NCBI RefSeq assembly: GCF_009827315.1
Contig: NZ_WTYF01000004.1
Location: forward strand, 124,001-188,000
Source of the DNA: Qipengyuania gaetbuli
Lineage (GTDB): Bacteria > Pseudomonadota > Alphaproteobacteria > Sphingomonadales > Sphingomonadaceae
Direction of reading: 5' to 3'
Length of the DNA stretch: 64,000 nt
The position numbers were made by a program, and so were the translations under genes. The stretch's first letter is position 1. Each line of letters opens with the position of its first letter. Of the stretch, positions 1 to 8,309 are shown piece by piece. Below the pieces are notes generated by a model. The model was not told where the DNA came from. It made no database searches and worked only from the letters and a program-made list of their open reading frames with translations.

Positions 1-173
1 TCGACAGCGCGTTGGAACTGGCGCCCAACCTGTCCGCCTCGCTTTACCTGCGCGGTATCGTGCGACTGGAAAAGGGCGACAAGGGCGGCCGGGTCGATGT
101 GGAGCGGGCGCTGCGGATGGCGCCGGAACTGGCGGCCCGTTATGCAGCGCACGGCGTCGCGCCCCGCAAGTAA
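1..173 (+). CDS. C-terminal end of a TPR-repeat protein (partial)
   Basis: An open frame enters from the left edge (first full codon at 3) and stops with TAA at 171-173. The roughly 56 visible residues include an ALELAPN segment followed by a helix pair and then ERALRMAPE. This is the spacing of tetratricopeptide repeats, where each helix pair ends in a P-x-x-A-type turn. The N-terminus and any other domain lie outside the window, so no specific role can be given. It converges on radC with only 12 bases between stop codons. Confidence 0.6.
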   Translation, partial: DSALELAPNLSASLYLRGIVRLEKGDKGGRVDVERALRMAPELAARYAAHGVAPRK

Positions 174-185
174 GGTGACCTTGTC

Positions 186-884
186 CTAGATCAGGCCCTT
201 GGCGCGCAGTGAGACGTGGCTGCCGCGCCCCACGATGACGTGGTCGTGGACGGTAATGTTGAGCAGCCGCCCGGCCTCCGCGATCCTGCTGGTTATCTGG
301 ATGTCCGCGCGGCTGGGCTCGGGATCCCCGCTCGGGTGGTTGTGCACCAGGATCAGCGCGGTCGCCCCGATGTCGAAGGCCTTGCGGATCACTTCGCGCG
401 GATGGATGGCTGCTTCGTCCACCGACCCTTTGGCGGCCAGGTGGTCGAGGATAAGCCGGTTGCGCGTGTCGAGATACAGCACCCGTACGCGCTCGTGCTT
501 GAGATGGCCCATGTCGATGGCGAGATAGTCGAGCAGCGCCTGCCAACTTCCCAGCACCGGTTGCTGCTCGATCGCGCCGCGGGCCATGCGTCGTGCTGCC
601 ATGGCAACCGCGTAAAGCGAGGCGGCACTGGCTTCGCCCATGCCCTTTACCAGCGCCAGCGCTTGCGGATCAGCGTTGAGCACGCCGGCAAAGGAACCGA
701 AGCGCGCAATCAGCGTCTTTGCCAAGGGCTTGGTGTCTCCTTGACGGAACGCCCCGAAGAGGAGGTGTTCGAGCAATTCGTAATCGGCCAAAGCGTCCGG
801 CCCGCCCTTGAGCAGTCGCTGGCGAAGCCGCTCACGCTGTCCTGCACCGGAATGCTCCTTTGATATGCTGCCCCCGTCAGACAA
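186..884 (-). CDS. radC: RadC family JAB/JAMM-domain protein
   Basis: This 232-residue protein has the RadC layout: an N-terminal helix-hairpin-helix-like region (about residues 20-100, with an LVKGMGEASA segment) and a C-terminal MPN/JAMM domain. The metal site HNHPSGDPEPSRAD is near residues 181-194, with the upstream glutamate expected near AAIHPREV. The length is normal for the family. RadC was named for DNA repair, but that role is disputed; the fold predicts a zinc hydrolase whose substrate is unknown. It is transcribed divergently from the ydbH-like operon. Confidence 0.9.
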   Translation of the reverse strand: MSDGGSISKEHSGAGQRERLRQRLLKGGPDALADYELLEHLLFGAFRQGDTKPLAKTLIARFGSFAGVLNADPQALALVKGMGEASAASLYAVAMAARRMARGAIEQQPVLGSWQALLDYLAIDMGHLKHERVRVLYLDTRNRLILDHLAAKGSVDEAAIHPREVIRKAFDIGATALILVHNHPSGDPEPSRADIQITSRIAEAGRLLNITVHDHVIVGRGSHVSLRAKGLI

Positions 885-982
885 ATCGCGACCCTATCTA
901 ACGACCTTTCAAAGGCTTGCATTGCCTTCGCGCGGCGATGGGCGCAAGTGTGCGCATAATGGATGAGGGCGAAATCGCAGGC

Positions 983-3900
983 ATGACGAGCCATCGGCCG
1001 CGCTGGCGCAAGAAGCGTTATGCCGTGCCCGGCCTCTCGCTGCTCACCCTGCTGGCGATATTCCTGATGGCCTGGGCCAATCGCGAAAGCATCGCGCATG
1101 ATTTCATCCGCGACCAGTTCGACGCCTATGGCATCGAAGGTACTTACGAAATCGAACGCATCGGCGGGCAAACGCAGGTCATCTCCGATCTCGTAATCGG
1201 CGACCCGGCGGCGCCCGACCTCACCGCCAAACAGGCTGTGGTGAAGCTCAAGTATCGGTTGGGCTTGCCGCAAATCGGCAGCATCACGTTGGTGGAGCCG
1301 CGTCTTTACGCGACCTACCTCGATGGGCAGCTGAGTTTCGGCTCGCTCGATCCGCTGGTGTTTGCCGAAAGCGAGGAGGAGCCCGGACTTCCCGCGTTCA
1401 ACGTCGCGATACGTGACGGTCGCGGCTTGCTCGAAACGGACTATGGCCCGGTAGGCTTCAAGCTCGAGGGGAGGGGACCGCTCGACAACGGATTTACGGG
1501 CATTTTCGCGGCAGTTGCGCCCGATTTTGCGATTGGCGGGTGCGAAGCGCGGCAGACGACGCTTTACGGCAAGGTGTCGACCGACGGAGGCACGCCGGAG
1601 TTCTCAGGTCCGCTGAGGCAGCAAGACCTTACCTGCAAGGGCAACGGCGTCCGGGTGACCGGACTGGTTGCCGAACTCGATGCAGCTATGACGCCGCAAT
1701 TGTCCGATCCCTCGATCGAGGCGCGGATCGACACGGACGCGCTCGCCATTCCGGGCGGTGCAGCCCAGTCGCTTGCAGGGACGATCCGTGCACAGATGCG
1801 GGGCGATGATGCAACCGCGCGCTTTTCGCTTGCCGCGCGCGGCTTCGAGACGCCGCAGGCTCTCGCTGCGGTCATCACCGCCGAAGGTGTTGCGCGCGGT
1901 CGCGGCGGGTTCGAACGGTTGGAGGTCGACGGCAATCTTGAAGGCAACGGCCTGCGCCTCGGCAGCGGCCTTGTCGCCGGCATCGAAAGCCTGTCCCAAA
2001 CGGGCGAGGGCACGCTTGTCGAACCGATCGTCAACAAGATCGCCGCATCGCTCCAGGCGCAGACCCGTGGCAGTTCGCTGGAAGCGCGCATCCGGTACAG
2101 GCAAGATGAAAAGGGATATTCGCTGCTGATCCCGCAGGCCGAGCTGGCCGGAGGCGGGGGCGCGCGCATACTCTCCCTGTCGCGGGTCCAGGTGGGCGCC
2201 AGTACAGGAGAGGCTGCCCGTTTCTCCGGTAACATCGCGACCGGTGGTCCCGGCCTGCCGAGCATTTCGGGCCGCATGGAGAACAACGGCGGGGCCGGTC
2301 CGGTCTTTCGCCTGTCCATGGCGCCTTACGAAGCTGGCGGGTCCACCTTTGCCATCCCCCGCATGAGCATCGTGCAAGGCGAAGGCGGCGCGTTCGGTTT
2401 CTCCGGCCAGGTAGAAGCGACCGGTCCGGTGCCCGGCGGCGCAGTCGATAGCCTCTCGGTTCCGGTCAGCGGGCGCTATGGCGCTGACGGGGCGCTTGCA
2501 CTCTGGCGGGATTGCACGCGGATCGCCTTTCGCCGCATCGCCCTTGCCGATCTCAATATCGCGGGGCCAGGCCTCACGCTTTGTCCGCCGCCGGGTCGCC
2601 CGATGCTGCGCAGCGGTCCTACAGGCCTGCAGTTCGCAGCCGGTGCTCCTTCTCTCGACCTCAAGGGTTCGCTTGCCGACACGCCCATCCGCATCGCTAG
2701 CGGGCCAGTGGGCTTTGCCTGGCCCGGTACGATCAGCGCCCACAATCTCGCAATAACGCTTGGTCCGGCGGAGACTGCCAGCCGTTTCGTCATCAGCGAT
2801 CTCGACGCAAAGGTGGGCGAGAATATCGCCGGGACGTTCTCCGACGCGGACATCCGGCTTGCATCGGTGCCGCTCGATATAAGCAATGCCGCAGGAAACT
2901 GGGATTACACCGGCGGTGTCTTTACCATCGGCAATGCCTCGCTGCGTGTCGCCGATCGCGAGGAGCCGGACCGTTTCCAGCCGCTGGTTGCCGACGGCGG
3001 CACGCTGACGCTGCGCGACAGTATCATCGACGCGCGCGCCGAACTGCGCGATCCCTACGAGGGGCGGCTGATCACCGTCGCCGATATCCGGCACAATCTG
3101 GGAACGGGGGCAGGGTATGCCGATCTCGACGTGCCCGGAATCGTGTTCGACGAGACCTTCCAGCCTTCGCCATCCAGCAATATCTGCTTCGACGGCGGCG
3201 AGCCCGGTCCGCGGGAGCCGAGCGGCCTCAGCTGCCTTGCGCTGGGCGTCGTCGCCAACGCGGAAGGGACGGTCACCGGTCGCGGCCGGATCGACTGGGA
3301 CAGCGATGGTGAAGTCACCAGCACCGGCACCTTCTCCACTGACGACTTCGATTTCGCAGCCGCATTCGGGCCCGTCGAAGGAGCCAGCGGTACCATCGAA
3401 TTTACCGACCTGCTCGGCCTGACGACCGCGCCCGGCCAGAAACTGCGCGTCGCCTCGATCAACCCCGGTGTCGAGGTGCTGGATGGTGAGATCGAGTTCG
3501 AACTGCGCGGCGGCGAGGTGCTTGCGGTTGCCGGCGGAAGCTGGCCTTTCATGGGCGGCCGGCTGATCCTGCGCGAGGTCGATTTCAGGTTCGGTGTCGA
3601 GGAGGAGCGGCGCTACATCTTCGAGATCGTCGGTCTGGATGCCGCGCAGTTCGTCGCCCAGATGGAATTCGAGAATATCTCTGCGACGGGTATTTTCGAC
3701 GGAACCGTGCCGATAGTCTTCGGTGAGAATGGCAATGGCCGGATCGACGAAGGCATCCTTCTCTCGCGGCCCCCGGGCGGAAATATCTCCTATGTCGGCG
3801 AGTTGACCTATGAAGACCTCTCGCCGGTCGCCAACTACGCCTTCGACGCCTTGCGCAGCATGAATTTCACCCAGATGCGGGTGGTCATGGAAGGCCCGTT

Positions 3901-4225
3901 GGCAGGCGAGATCGTCACCCGCGTGCGGTTCGATGGTGTCAGCCAGGGTGAGGGGGCGAAGAAGAATTTCGTGACCCGCCAGCTTGCCAAGCTGCCGATT
4001 CAGTTCCGCATCAACATCAGGGCGCAGTTCTACCAGCTGCTGACTTCTCTCAAGGCACTCTACGACCCGGCCGCCGTTCGCGATCCGCGTGAACTGGGCC
4101 TGCTGAGCGACGACGGCACGCGTTTCCTGCGCCGATCCGTCACCGGCGAGGAAGTGAAACCCGAGATTGACCCGGAAGATGTCATTCCGGATGAACCCAC
4201 CATTCAGGACCAAGAAAGCGAGTAG
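983..4225 (+). CDS. ydbH: YdbH-like AsmA-family intermembrane lipid transport protein
   Basis: This is a large protein of about 1080 residues with one N-terminal membrane anchor (roughly residues 12-32, LSLLTLLAIFLMAWA). A long periplasmic region of repetitive beta character follows, typical of AsmA-like bridge proteins. The C-terminal part matches the dicarboxylate-transport/YdbH domain by character. The next two genes encode YnbE- and YdbL-like proteins, which is the strongest support. In E. coli, YdbH acts with TamB and YhdP in moving phospholipid toward the outer membrane. An in-frame ATG at 959 is possible; 983 places a basic stretch directly before the anchor. Neither start has a strong ribosome site. 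Confidence 0.85.
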   Translation: MTSHRPRWRKKRYAVPGLSLLTLLAIFLMAWANRESIAHDFIRDQFDAYGIEGTYEIERIGGQTQVISDLVIGDPAAPDLTAKQAVVKLKYRLGLPQIGSITLVEPRLYATYLDGQLSFGSLDPLVFAESEEEPGLPAFNVAIRDGRGLLETDYGPVGFKLEGRGPLDNGFTGIFAAVAPDFAIGGCEARQTTLYGKVSTDGGTPEFSGPLRQQDLTCKGNGVRVTGLVAELDAAMTPQLSDPSIEARIDTDALAIPGGAAQSLAGTIRAQMRGDDATARFSLAARGFETPQALAAVITAEGVARGRGGFERLEVDGNLEGNGLRLGSGLVAGIESLSQTGEGTLVEPIVNKIAASLQAQTRGSSLEARIRYRQDEKGYSLLIPQAELAGGGGARILSLSRVQVGASTGEAARFSGNIATGGPGLPSISGRMENNGGAGPVFRLSMAPYEAGGSTFAIPRMSIVQGEGGAFGFSGQVEATGPVPGGAVDSLSVPVSGRYGADGALALWRDCTRIAFRRIALADLNIAGPGLTLCPPPGRPMLRSGPTGLQFAAGAPSLDLKGSLADTPIRIASGPVGFAWPGTISAHNLAITLGPAETASRFVISDLDAKVGENIAGTFSDADIRLASVPLDISNAAGNWDYTGGVFTIGNASLRVADREEPDRFQPLVADGGTLTLRDSIIDARAELRDPYEGRLITVADIRHNLGTGAGYADLDVPGIVFDETFQPSPSSNICFDGGEPGPREPSGLSCLALGVVANAEGTVTGRGRIDWDSDGEVTSTGTFSTDDFDFAAAFGPVEGASGTIEFTDLLGLTTAPGQKLRVASINPGVEVLDGEIEFELRGGEVLAVAGGSWPFMGGRLILREVDFRFGVEEERRYIFEIVGLDAAQFVAQMEFENISATGIFDGTVPIVFGENGNGRIDEGILLSRPPGGNISYVGELTYEDLSPVANYAFDALRSMNFTQMRVVMEGPLAGEIVTRVRFDGVSQGEGAKKNFVTRQLAKLPIQFRINIRAQFYQLLTSLKALYDPAAVRDPRELGLLSDDGTRFLRRSVTGEEVKPEIDPEDVIPDEPTIQDQESE

Positions 4226-4230
4226 GGGCT

Positions 4231-4482
4231 ATGAGAACCGTTGAATTGACTGACCCCGCGCCCCTTGCAAGAAGCGCTGACATGGAAGTTTCAAGCAGGA
4301 GACCGGGTTTGCGGATCTTGGCCGTCGGGCTTGTCCCGTTCGCGCTTGCGGGGTGCATAACGCTGGAAGCACCGACCGAGCCGATCGTGATCGAACTCAA
4401 CGTCAATATCCGGCAGGAAGTGATCTACCGGCTCGCGGAAGACGCGGGCAACACGATCGAGGAAAACGCGGATATCTTCTGA
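4231..4482 (+). CDS. ynbE: YnbE-like outer-membrane lipoprotein
   Basis: This small lipoprotein has a lipobox FALAGC, with the acylated cysteine at residue 42 from the first ATG. The roughly 41-residue mature part contains NVNIRQEVIYRL, typical of the YnbE family. The ATG at 4231 follows an AGGGG five bases after the ydbH stop. The ATG at 4282 would give a more usual 24-residue signal peptide and may be the true start. In E. coli, YnbE is the outer-membrane partner of YdbH and caps the lipid bridge. The stop codon overlaps the ydbL start (TGATG), so translation is probably coupled. Confidence 0.85.
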   Translation: MRTVELTDPAPLARSADMEVSSRRPGLRILAVGLVPFALAGCITLEAPTEPIVIELNVNIRQEVIYRLAEDAGNTIEENADIF

Positions 4483-4886
4483 TGGGTGATTTTATGACCA
4501 AAACCATGACCAAGACGATGCTGGCGGCAGCCGTGGCTGCGACCGCGCTGGGCGGCATCGCGACCCCTGCCTTTGCGCAGCGCGACCCTGCCTATGCCGC
4601 GGCCCGCGCGTCGGGCGAAGTGGGCGAGAAGATGGACGGTTACCTCGGCATCGTCGGCGCCGAGACGCCGGAGCTTCGCCGGATCGTCAACGACATCAAT
4701 ATCAAGCGCCGCGCCGTCTATGCGGAACGGGCGCAGGCCAACAACGCCACGCTCGAGGAATACGCGCTCACCGCAGGTTGCCAGGCGATTCTGGCGACTT
4801 CGCCGGGCGAAAAATACCAGGCGCCGGACGGTAGCTGGCAGACTCGTTCAAGCAGTGCCCCCTTGCGCGATTCGCGTTGTCCTTGA
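4482..4886 (+). CDS. ydbL: YdbL-like periplasmic protein (DUF1318)
   Basis: This protein of about 134 residues has a signal peptide that probably ends at TPAFAQ (near residue 31). The mature region resembles DUF1318/YdbL, with GYLGIVG, then VNDINIKRRAVYAE and a C-terminal ALTAGCQAI. In E. coli, YdbL is thought to keep YnbE from multimerising wrongly during YdbH-YnbE assembly. It is the last gene of a tight three-gene operon. A second in-frame ATG at 4494 is an alternative start. Confidence 0.85.
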   Translation: MGDFMTKTMTKTMLAAAVAATALGGIATPAFAQRDPAYAAARASGEVGEKMDGYLGIVGAETPELRRIVNDINIKRRAVYAERAQANNATLEEYALTAGCQAILATSPGEKYQAPDGSWQTRSSSAPLRDSRCP

Positions 4887-4972
4887 GGCTATAGGTCCCA
4901 GCGGTTTGCCGCTCGGGTGACGAATATGCGACGGGTGTTGCGTTTAAAGGCCTAATTCGCCCTCCCTCCATG

Positions 4973-5001
4973 TTGACTCGCAAAGGCCCCCCTTCTAAGG
5001 G
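4973..5001 (+). promoter_or_regulatory. Candidate promoter of the F0 ATP synthase operon
   Basis: TTGACT at 4973-4978 is followed after 17 bases by TAAGGG at 4996-5001, about 65 bases before the atpI-like start. The downstream half lies in a 7-bp inverted repeat, GGCCCCC (4985-4991) with GGGGGCC (4999-5005). That repeat has no T-run and is therefore not a convincing terminator. The assignment rests on spacing and position only. Confidence 0.35.
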
Positions 5002-5064
5002 GGCCGCGCCCTTGGCGGGCAAGTCCCTGCGCGTGCCGCGCAACCCCCTTTAAAGGAGCAAGGC

Positions 5065-5385
5065 ATGAGCGACGACAAACCCGCACGGGAACCCATCGAG
5101 GAGGATGCGCGGATCGACGCGCTGGAAAAGCGGCTCGCAGCCGCCCAGCAGCGCGAAGAGGAGCGTAACCGCCCGCAGGTTTCCGGTTCCGATGCGAACT
5201 ATCGCAGCGGCAACCGGGTTCTGGCGGATCTGCTCGGAGGGCTCCTTGGCGGTTCGGTGATCGGTTATGCCATTGGCTACTTTACCGGCACGAACCCGTG
5301 GGGTCTGTTGGTGGGACTGTTCCTCGGGATAGTCGTCGCCTTCAGGAACATCATCCGCGCGGCAAACCAGCGCCCCGAAGAATGA
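5065..5385 (+). CDS. atpI: AtpI/AtpZ-like F0F1 ATP synthase assembly protein
   Basis: This 106-residue protein has a charged N-terminal helix (EARIDALEKRL-like) and then two hydrophobic segments at about residues 52-70 and 74-92. That is the layout of the small AtpI/AtpZ proteins that precede F0 genes. The family helps assemble the c-ring or supplies magnesium in some bacteria. The start follows a strong AAAGGAG. It heads the F0 operon, 54 bases before atpB. Confidence 0.85.
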   Translation: MSDDKPAREPIEEDARIDALEKRLAAAQQREEERNRPQVSGSDANYRSGNRVLADLLGGLLGGSVIGYAIGYFTGTNPWGLLVGLFLGIVVAFRNIIRAANQRPEE

Positions 5386-5439
5386 TCCCGCAATGGGGAT
5401 TCCGGGGCGCTCGTTACAGGATTTAGGGACGTAACAGAC

Positions 5440-6228
5440 GTGGCAGCCGAACAGGCCAAAGTCGATCCGATGTACCAGTTCACCATCCAGCCGCTGGGCG
5501 GCTCGGAAGGTTGGGAACTCGCGGGCTATAATATCGCCTTCACCAACAGCGCGCTGTGGATGCTTATCACCACGGTCGTGCTCTTCGTGTTCGTGCTCGG
5601 CGGCATGCAGCGCCAGCTCGTCCCCGGCCGCTGGCAGATGATGGTGGAAACCTTCACCGGTTTCATCGACAACATGCTCGAAGCGAACATCGGCAAGGCC
5701 GGGCGCAAGTACGTGCCCTATGTCTTCAGCCTGTTCATGTTCATCCTTTTCGCCAACCTGCTCGGCCTCCTGCCGCTGGGCATCGTCGGCGTTCACCCGT
5801 TCACCTTCACCAGCCACTTCACCGTGACCGGCGTCCTCGCGATCATCAGCTTCGCGATCGTCCTGATCGTCGGTTTCTGGAAGCACGGGCTGCACTTCTT
5901 CTCGCTCTTCGTGCCGCATGGCACGCCGCTGCCGATGATCCCGGTGATCGCGCCGATCGAGTTTATCTCGTTCATGGTGCGCCCGTTCAGCCTCGGCCTG
6001 CGACTCTTCGTCGCCATGATGGCCGGCCACGTGCTGCTCGAAGTGCTGTCCAGCTTCGTGATCGACGGTACCAATGCCGGCGTCCTGTGGGGCGGCATCG
6101 TGGGTCTGCCGAGCTTCCTTCTGATGGTCGGTATCTGCGCGCTCGAACTGCTGGTCGCAGGCATCCAGGCCTATGTTTTCGCTCTTCTGACGTCGCTGTA
6201 CATCAACGACGCCGAGAACCTTCACTAA
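5440..6228 (+). CDS. atpB: ATP synthase F0 subunit a
   Basis: This 262-residue integral membrane protein is the stationary half of the proton channel beside the c-ring. Five to six hydrophobic segments are visible. The conserved segment RPFSLGLRLFVAMMAGH contains the essential arginine that faces the c-subunit carboxylate. The start is GTG at 5440, chosen because it gives the usual short N-terminus and no upstream ATG is available in frame. It precedes atpE in an F0-only operon, as in most alphaproteobacteria, where F1 is encoded elsewhere. Confidence 0.96.
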   Translation: MAAEQAKVDPMYQFTIQPLGGSEGWELAGYNIAFTNSALWMLITTVVLFVFVLGGMQRQLVPGRWQMMVETFTGFIDNMLEANIGKAGRKYVPYVFSLFMFILFANLLGLLPLGIVGVHPFTFTSHFTVTGVLAIISFAIVLIVGFWKHGLHFFSLFVPHGTPLPMIPVIAPIEFISFMVRPFSLGLRLFVAMMAGHVLLEVLSSFVIDGTNAGVLWGGIVGLPSFLLMVGICALELLVAGIQAYVFALLTSLYINDAENLH

Positions 6229-6264
6229 GTCTTCAATTCAAAGTTTTTCCCAAAGGAGTTTGTC

Positions 6265-6492
6265 ATGGAAATGGAAGCTGCAAAGCTGGTTGGCGCCGGT
6301 CTCGCTGCAATCGGTGCCGGCATGGCCGCCATCGGTGTGGGTAACGTCTTCGGTTCGTTCCTCGAAAGCGCTCTGCGTAACCCGGGTGCTGCCGACGGCC
6401 AGCAGGGCCGCCTGTTCATCGGCTTCGCCGCTGCCGAACTTCTCGGCCTGCTGGCGTTCGTCGTTGCCATGATCCTGATCTTCGTCGCCTAA
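6265..6492 (+). CDS. atpE: ATP synthase F0 subunit c
   Basis: This 75-residue hairpin protein forms the rotating proteolipid ring. It has two membrane helices joined by a polar loop (ALRNPGAADGQQGR). The proton-carrying glutamate lies in helix two within the FAAAELLGLL segment, and helix one has a Gly/Ala-rich packing face. A strong AAAGGAG lies nine bases before the ATG, fitting the high translation needed for multiple copies per complex. A hairpin follows the gene. Confidence 0.97.
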   Translation: MEMEAAKLVGAGLAAIGAGMAAIGVGNVFGSFLESALRNPGAADGQQGRLFIGFAAAELLGLLAFVVAMILIFVA

Positions 6493-6510
6493 TCGACGAA
6501 TTTCGAGATC

Positions 6511-6539
6511 GCACCGGTCGGGATACGCCCGGCCGGTGC
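6511..6539 (+). promoter_or_regulatory. Intercistronic hairpin between atpE and the b' gene
   Basis: GCACCGG (6511-6517) pairs with CCGGTGC (6533-6539). The stem continues inward through a T-G wobble and CGGG/CCCG to leave the loop ATACG. This gives about 12 paired positions, followed a few bases later by a short T-run. The placement right after the c-subunit gene suits an mRNA stabiliser or partial attenuator that raises c over b/b' output. This function is inferred. Confidence 0.5.
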
Positions 6540-6574
6540 CATGAATTTTTCGCACCCGCTTTTCGAGAGCTGCA

Positions 6575-7069
6575 ATGCCCCAGATAGCACAGCTTGCCGA
6601 TACGTGGTCCAGTCAGGTCTTCTGGCTGCTGGTCTTCTTCGGCATCACTTTCTTCGTCATCGGCAAGGGCATGGTGCCCAAGGTGATGGAAACCGTTGCC
6701 CAGCGCGACGGCCAGATCGCCGCTGACCTCGCCGCAGCAAAGGCTGCGCGTGACGCGGCCGACGAACAGGAAGATGCCTGGCGGGTGCGTGAGAATGAAA
6801 ACCGCGCCGCTGCACAGGCGATCGTGGCCAAGGCCAAGGACGAGGCTGCTGCCAAGTCCGAAAAGAAGCTCAAAGCTGCGCAGACCCGCATCGACAAGAA
6901 GCTTGCCGACGCGGAAGCCCGCATCGGTGAAGCCCGCACTGCGGCTCTTGCCGAAGTCGAAAGCGTTGCAGTCGAAGCGGCCCAGGACATCGTCCAGCGT
7001 CTCGCCGGTGTGAAGGTGACCAAGCCTGCCGCCGCCAAGGCAGTGAAGGAGGCAATGGCCAATGGCTAA
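6575..7069 (+). CDS. atpG: ATP synthase F0 subunit b' (first peripheral stalk subunit)
   Basis: This 164-residue protein has one N-terminal membrane helix (about residues 14-34, VFWLLVFFGITFFVI). It is followed by a long Ala/Lys/Glu-rich coiled coil that forms half of the peripheral stalk holding F1 still. Photosynthetic and alphaproteobacterial enzymes use a b/b' heterodimer. The order c-b'-b and the lack of a long polar N-terminus favour b' for this copy. Symbols vary (atpF', atpF2, atpG). Its last 8 bases overlap the next gene. Confidence 0.88.
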   Translation: MPQIAQLADTWSSQVFWLLVFFGITFFVIGKGMVPKVMETVAQRDGQIAADLAAAKAARDAADEQEDAWRVRENENRAAAQAIVAKAKDEAAAKSEKKLKAAQTRIDKKLADAEARIGEARTAALAEVESVAVEAAQDIVQRLAGVKVTKPAAAKAVKEAMANG

Positions 7070-7634
7070 TACCACTCCTGAAGTCTTCGCGACGGAAGCG
7101 GCCGAAGTGAACACCGAAGTCGGTCACGGCGGTGCCGGTACGCATGCAGAGCCCGAACTGTTCGGCCTCGCACCGTTCCAGATCGTCTCGATCGCGATGC
7201 TCATCCTGCTGCTCATCGCTTTCTTCGGTGCCAAGGTCCACAAGACCATTGCCGGCGGCCTCGACAGCAAGATCGCCGCGATCAAGGACCAGCTGGAAGA
7301 AGCCAAGCAGCTCCGTGCCGAAGCCGAAGCGCTTCGCCAGGAATATGCCGACAAGATCGCCGGCGCCGAAAAGGATGCCGAGGCCATGCTCGCCAATGCG
7401 CAGCATGAAGCCGACGCGATCCTCGAAAAGGCGGAGGCCGACAGCCAGGCCATGGTCGAGCGTCGCAAGCGCATGGCGGAAGACAAGATCGCTGCCGCAG
7501 AGCGTGAAGCGGTCGAGGACGTCCGCAACCGTGCCGCGCTTGCCGCGACCGCTGCTAGCCGCGCGCTTATCGCCGACAAGCACGACGCCGATGCCGACAA
7601 GGCGCTGGCGGACAAGGTCATCGCCGGCATCTGA
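7062..7634 (+). CDS. atpF: ATP synthase F0 subunit b
   Basis: This 190-residue partner of b' has a polar N-terminus of about 40 residues and a membrane helix near residues 40-60 (VSIAMLILLLIAFFG). A charged coiled coil runs to the end, where it should contact the delta subunit. The start overlaps the end of the b' gene, consistent with coupled translation and 1:1 stoichiometry. It is the last gene of the F0 operon and is followed by a strong terminator. Confidence 0.9.
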   Translation: MANTTPEVFATEAAEVNTEVGHGGAGTHAEPELFGLAPFQIVSIAMLILLLIAFFGAKVHKTIAGGLDSKIAAIKDQLEEAKQLRAEAEALRQEYADKIAGAEKDAEAMLANAQHEADAILEKAEADSQAMVERRKRMAEDKIAAAEREAVEDVRNRAALAATAASRALIADKHDADADKALADKVIAGI

Positions 7635-7656
7635 CGGCCCGACCTCACAGGACACG

Positions 7657-7696
7657 AAAAAGCGCGCGAGGCCTTCGGGTTTTGCGCGCTTTTTTC
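7657..7696 (+). terminator. Rho-independent terminator of the F0 operon
   Basis: AAAAAGCGCGC (7657-7667) pairs with GCGCGCTTTTTT (7684-7695) around a 16-base loop, ending in a clear T-run. It sits 23 bases after the atpF stop. Confidence 0.92.
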
Positions 7697-7751
7697 TTTC
7701 AATCCCGGATTGTCACGCTATTGCGAAGCGTTAGCAAAAAAGGATCGTTTC

Positions 7752-8309
7752 GTGAATCGTGTCTTCCTCACCAAGCTGCATCTCATCGCGGCTGCCATCA
7801 TGTTCCCCGCCATCTTGATGTTCCTCGTTACGGGGGCGCTTTATACGTGGGGCAACACCGGTGAATGGCGGGAAGAGACGGTCCTTGTGCCGCTCGAGCA
7901 GCCGCTTGCGGAAGACGAGGCACAACTGAAGCAGGTCGCGCTTGCGGGCCTTGCGCAGCAAGGCCTTTCCGCGCCGAGTGGCAAGACCAAGGTCAGCAAC
8001 GAGGACGGCGAAATTTCGCTGTCCTGGTCGGGCGCGCGCAGCGAAGCGAAGGTTGTTGCCACCGATGATCCGCTGGTCGCCGAAGTTGAGGTGAAGGAAG
8101 CTTCGCTCCACCGCTGGCTGGTTCAGTTGCACAAGGCAAAGGGCAGCACGGCCTTCAAGATCTACGCGACGGTCCTGGCGATCGTCCTGTTCTTGCTGGT
8201 GCTCAGCGGCGTGATCATGGGCCTGCAGGTCAAGGCGCTGCGCAAGCTTACCATCACTTGGAGCGTCGTGGGCGCTGCGGCATTCGTGGGCTTCGTGCTG
8301 CTGGGCTAG
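7752..8309 (+). CDS. PepSY-domain membrane protein
   Basis: From a GTG at 7752 this protein has about 185 residues. An AAGGA sits eight bases upstream; the earlier in-frame ATG at 7710 lies right behind the atp terminator and lacks a site. A membrane helix lies near the N-terminus (ending MFLVTGALYTW), followed by a soluble region of about 100 residues and two C-terminal helices. The layout matches PepSY-associated TM proteins, a family linked to iron uptake and protease inhibition. The substrate is unknown. Its stop overlaps the stop of the opposing gene. Confidence 0.7.
   Translation: MNRVFLTKLHLIAAAIMFPAILMFLVTGALYTWGNTGEWREETVLVPLEQPLAEDEAQLKQVALAGLAQQGLSAPSGKTKVSNEDGEISLSWSGARSEAKVVATDDPLVAEVEVKEASLHRWLVQLHKAKGSTAFKIYATVLAIVLFLLVLSGVIMGLQVKALRKLTITWSVVGAAAFVGFVLLG

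Noticed and set aside
1604..4213. An 869-residue open frame antisense to the ydbH-like gene
   Set aside because: It lies wholly opposite a gene with clear domains and operon context, has no ribosome site and has a composition typical of antisense frames in GC-rich DNA. Similar long antisense frames at 17367-19415, 22421-24337, 31532-33847, 38096-40576, 45404-47386 and 49447-51333 were dropped for the same reason.
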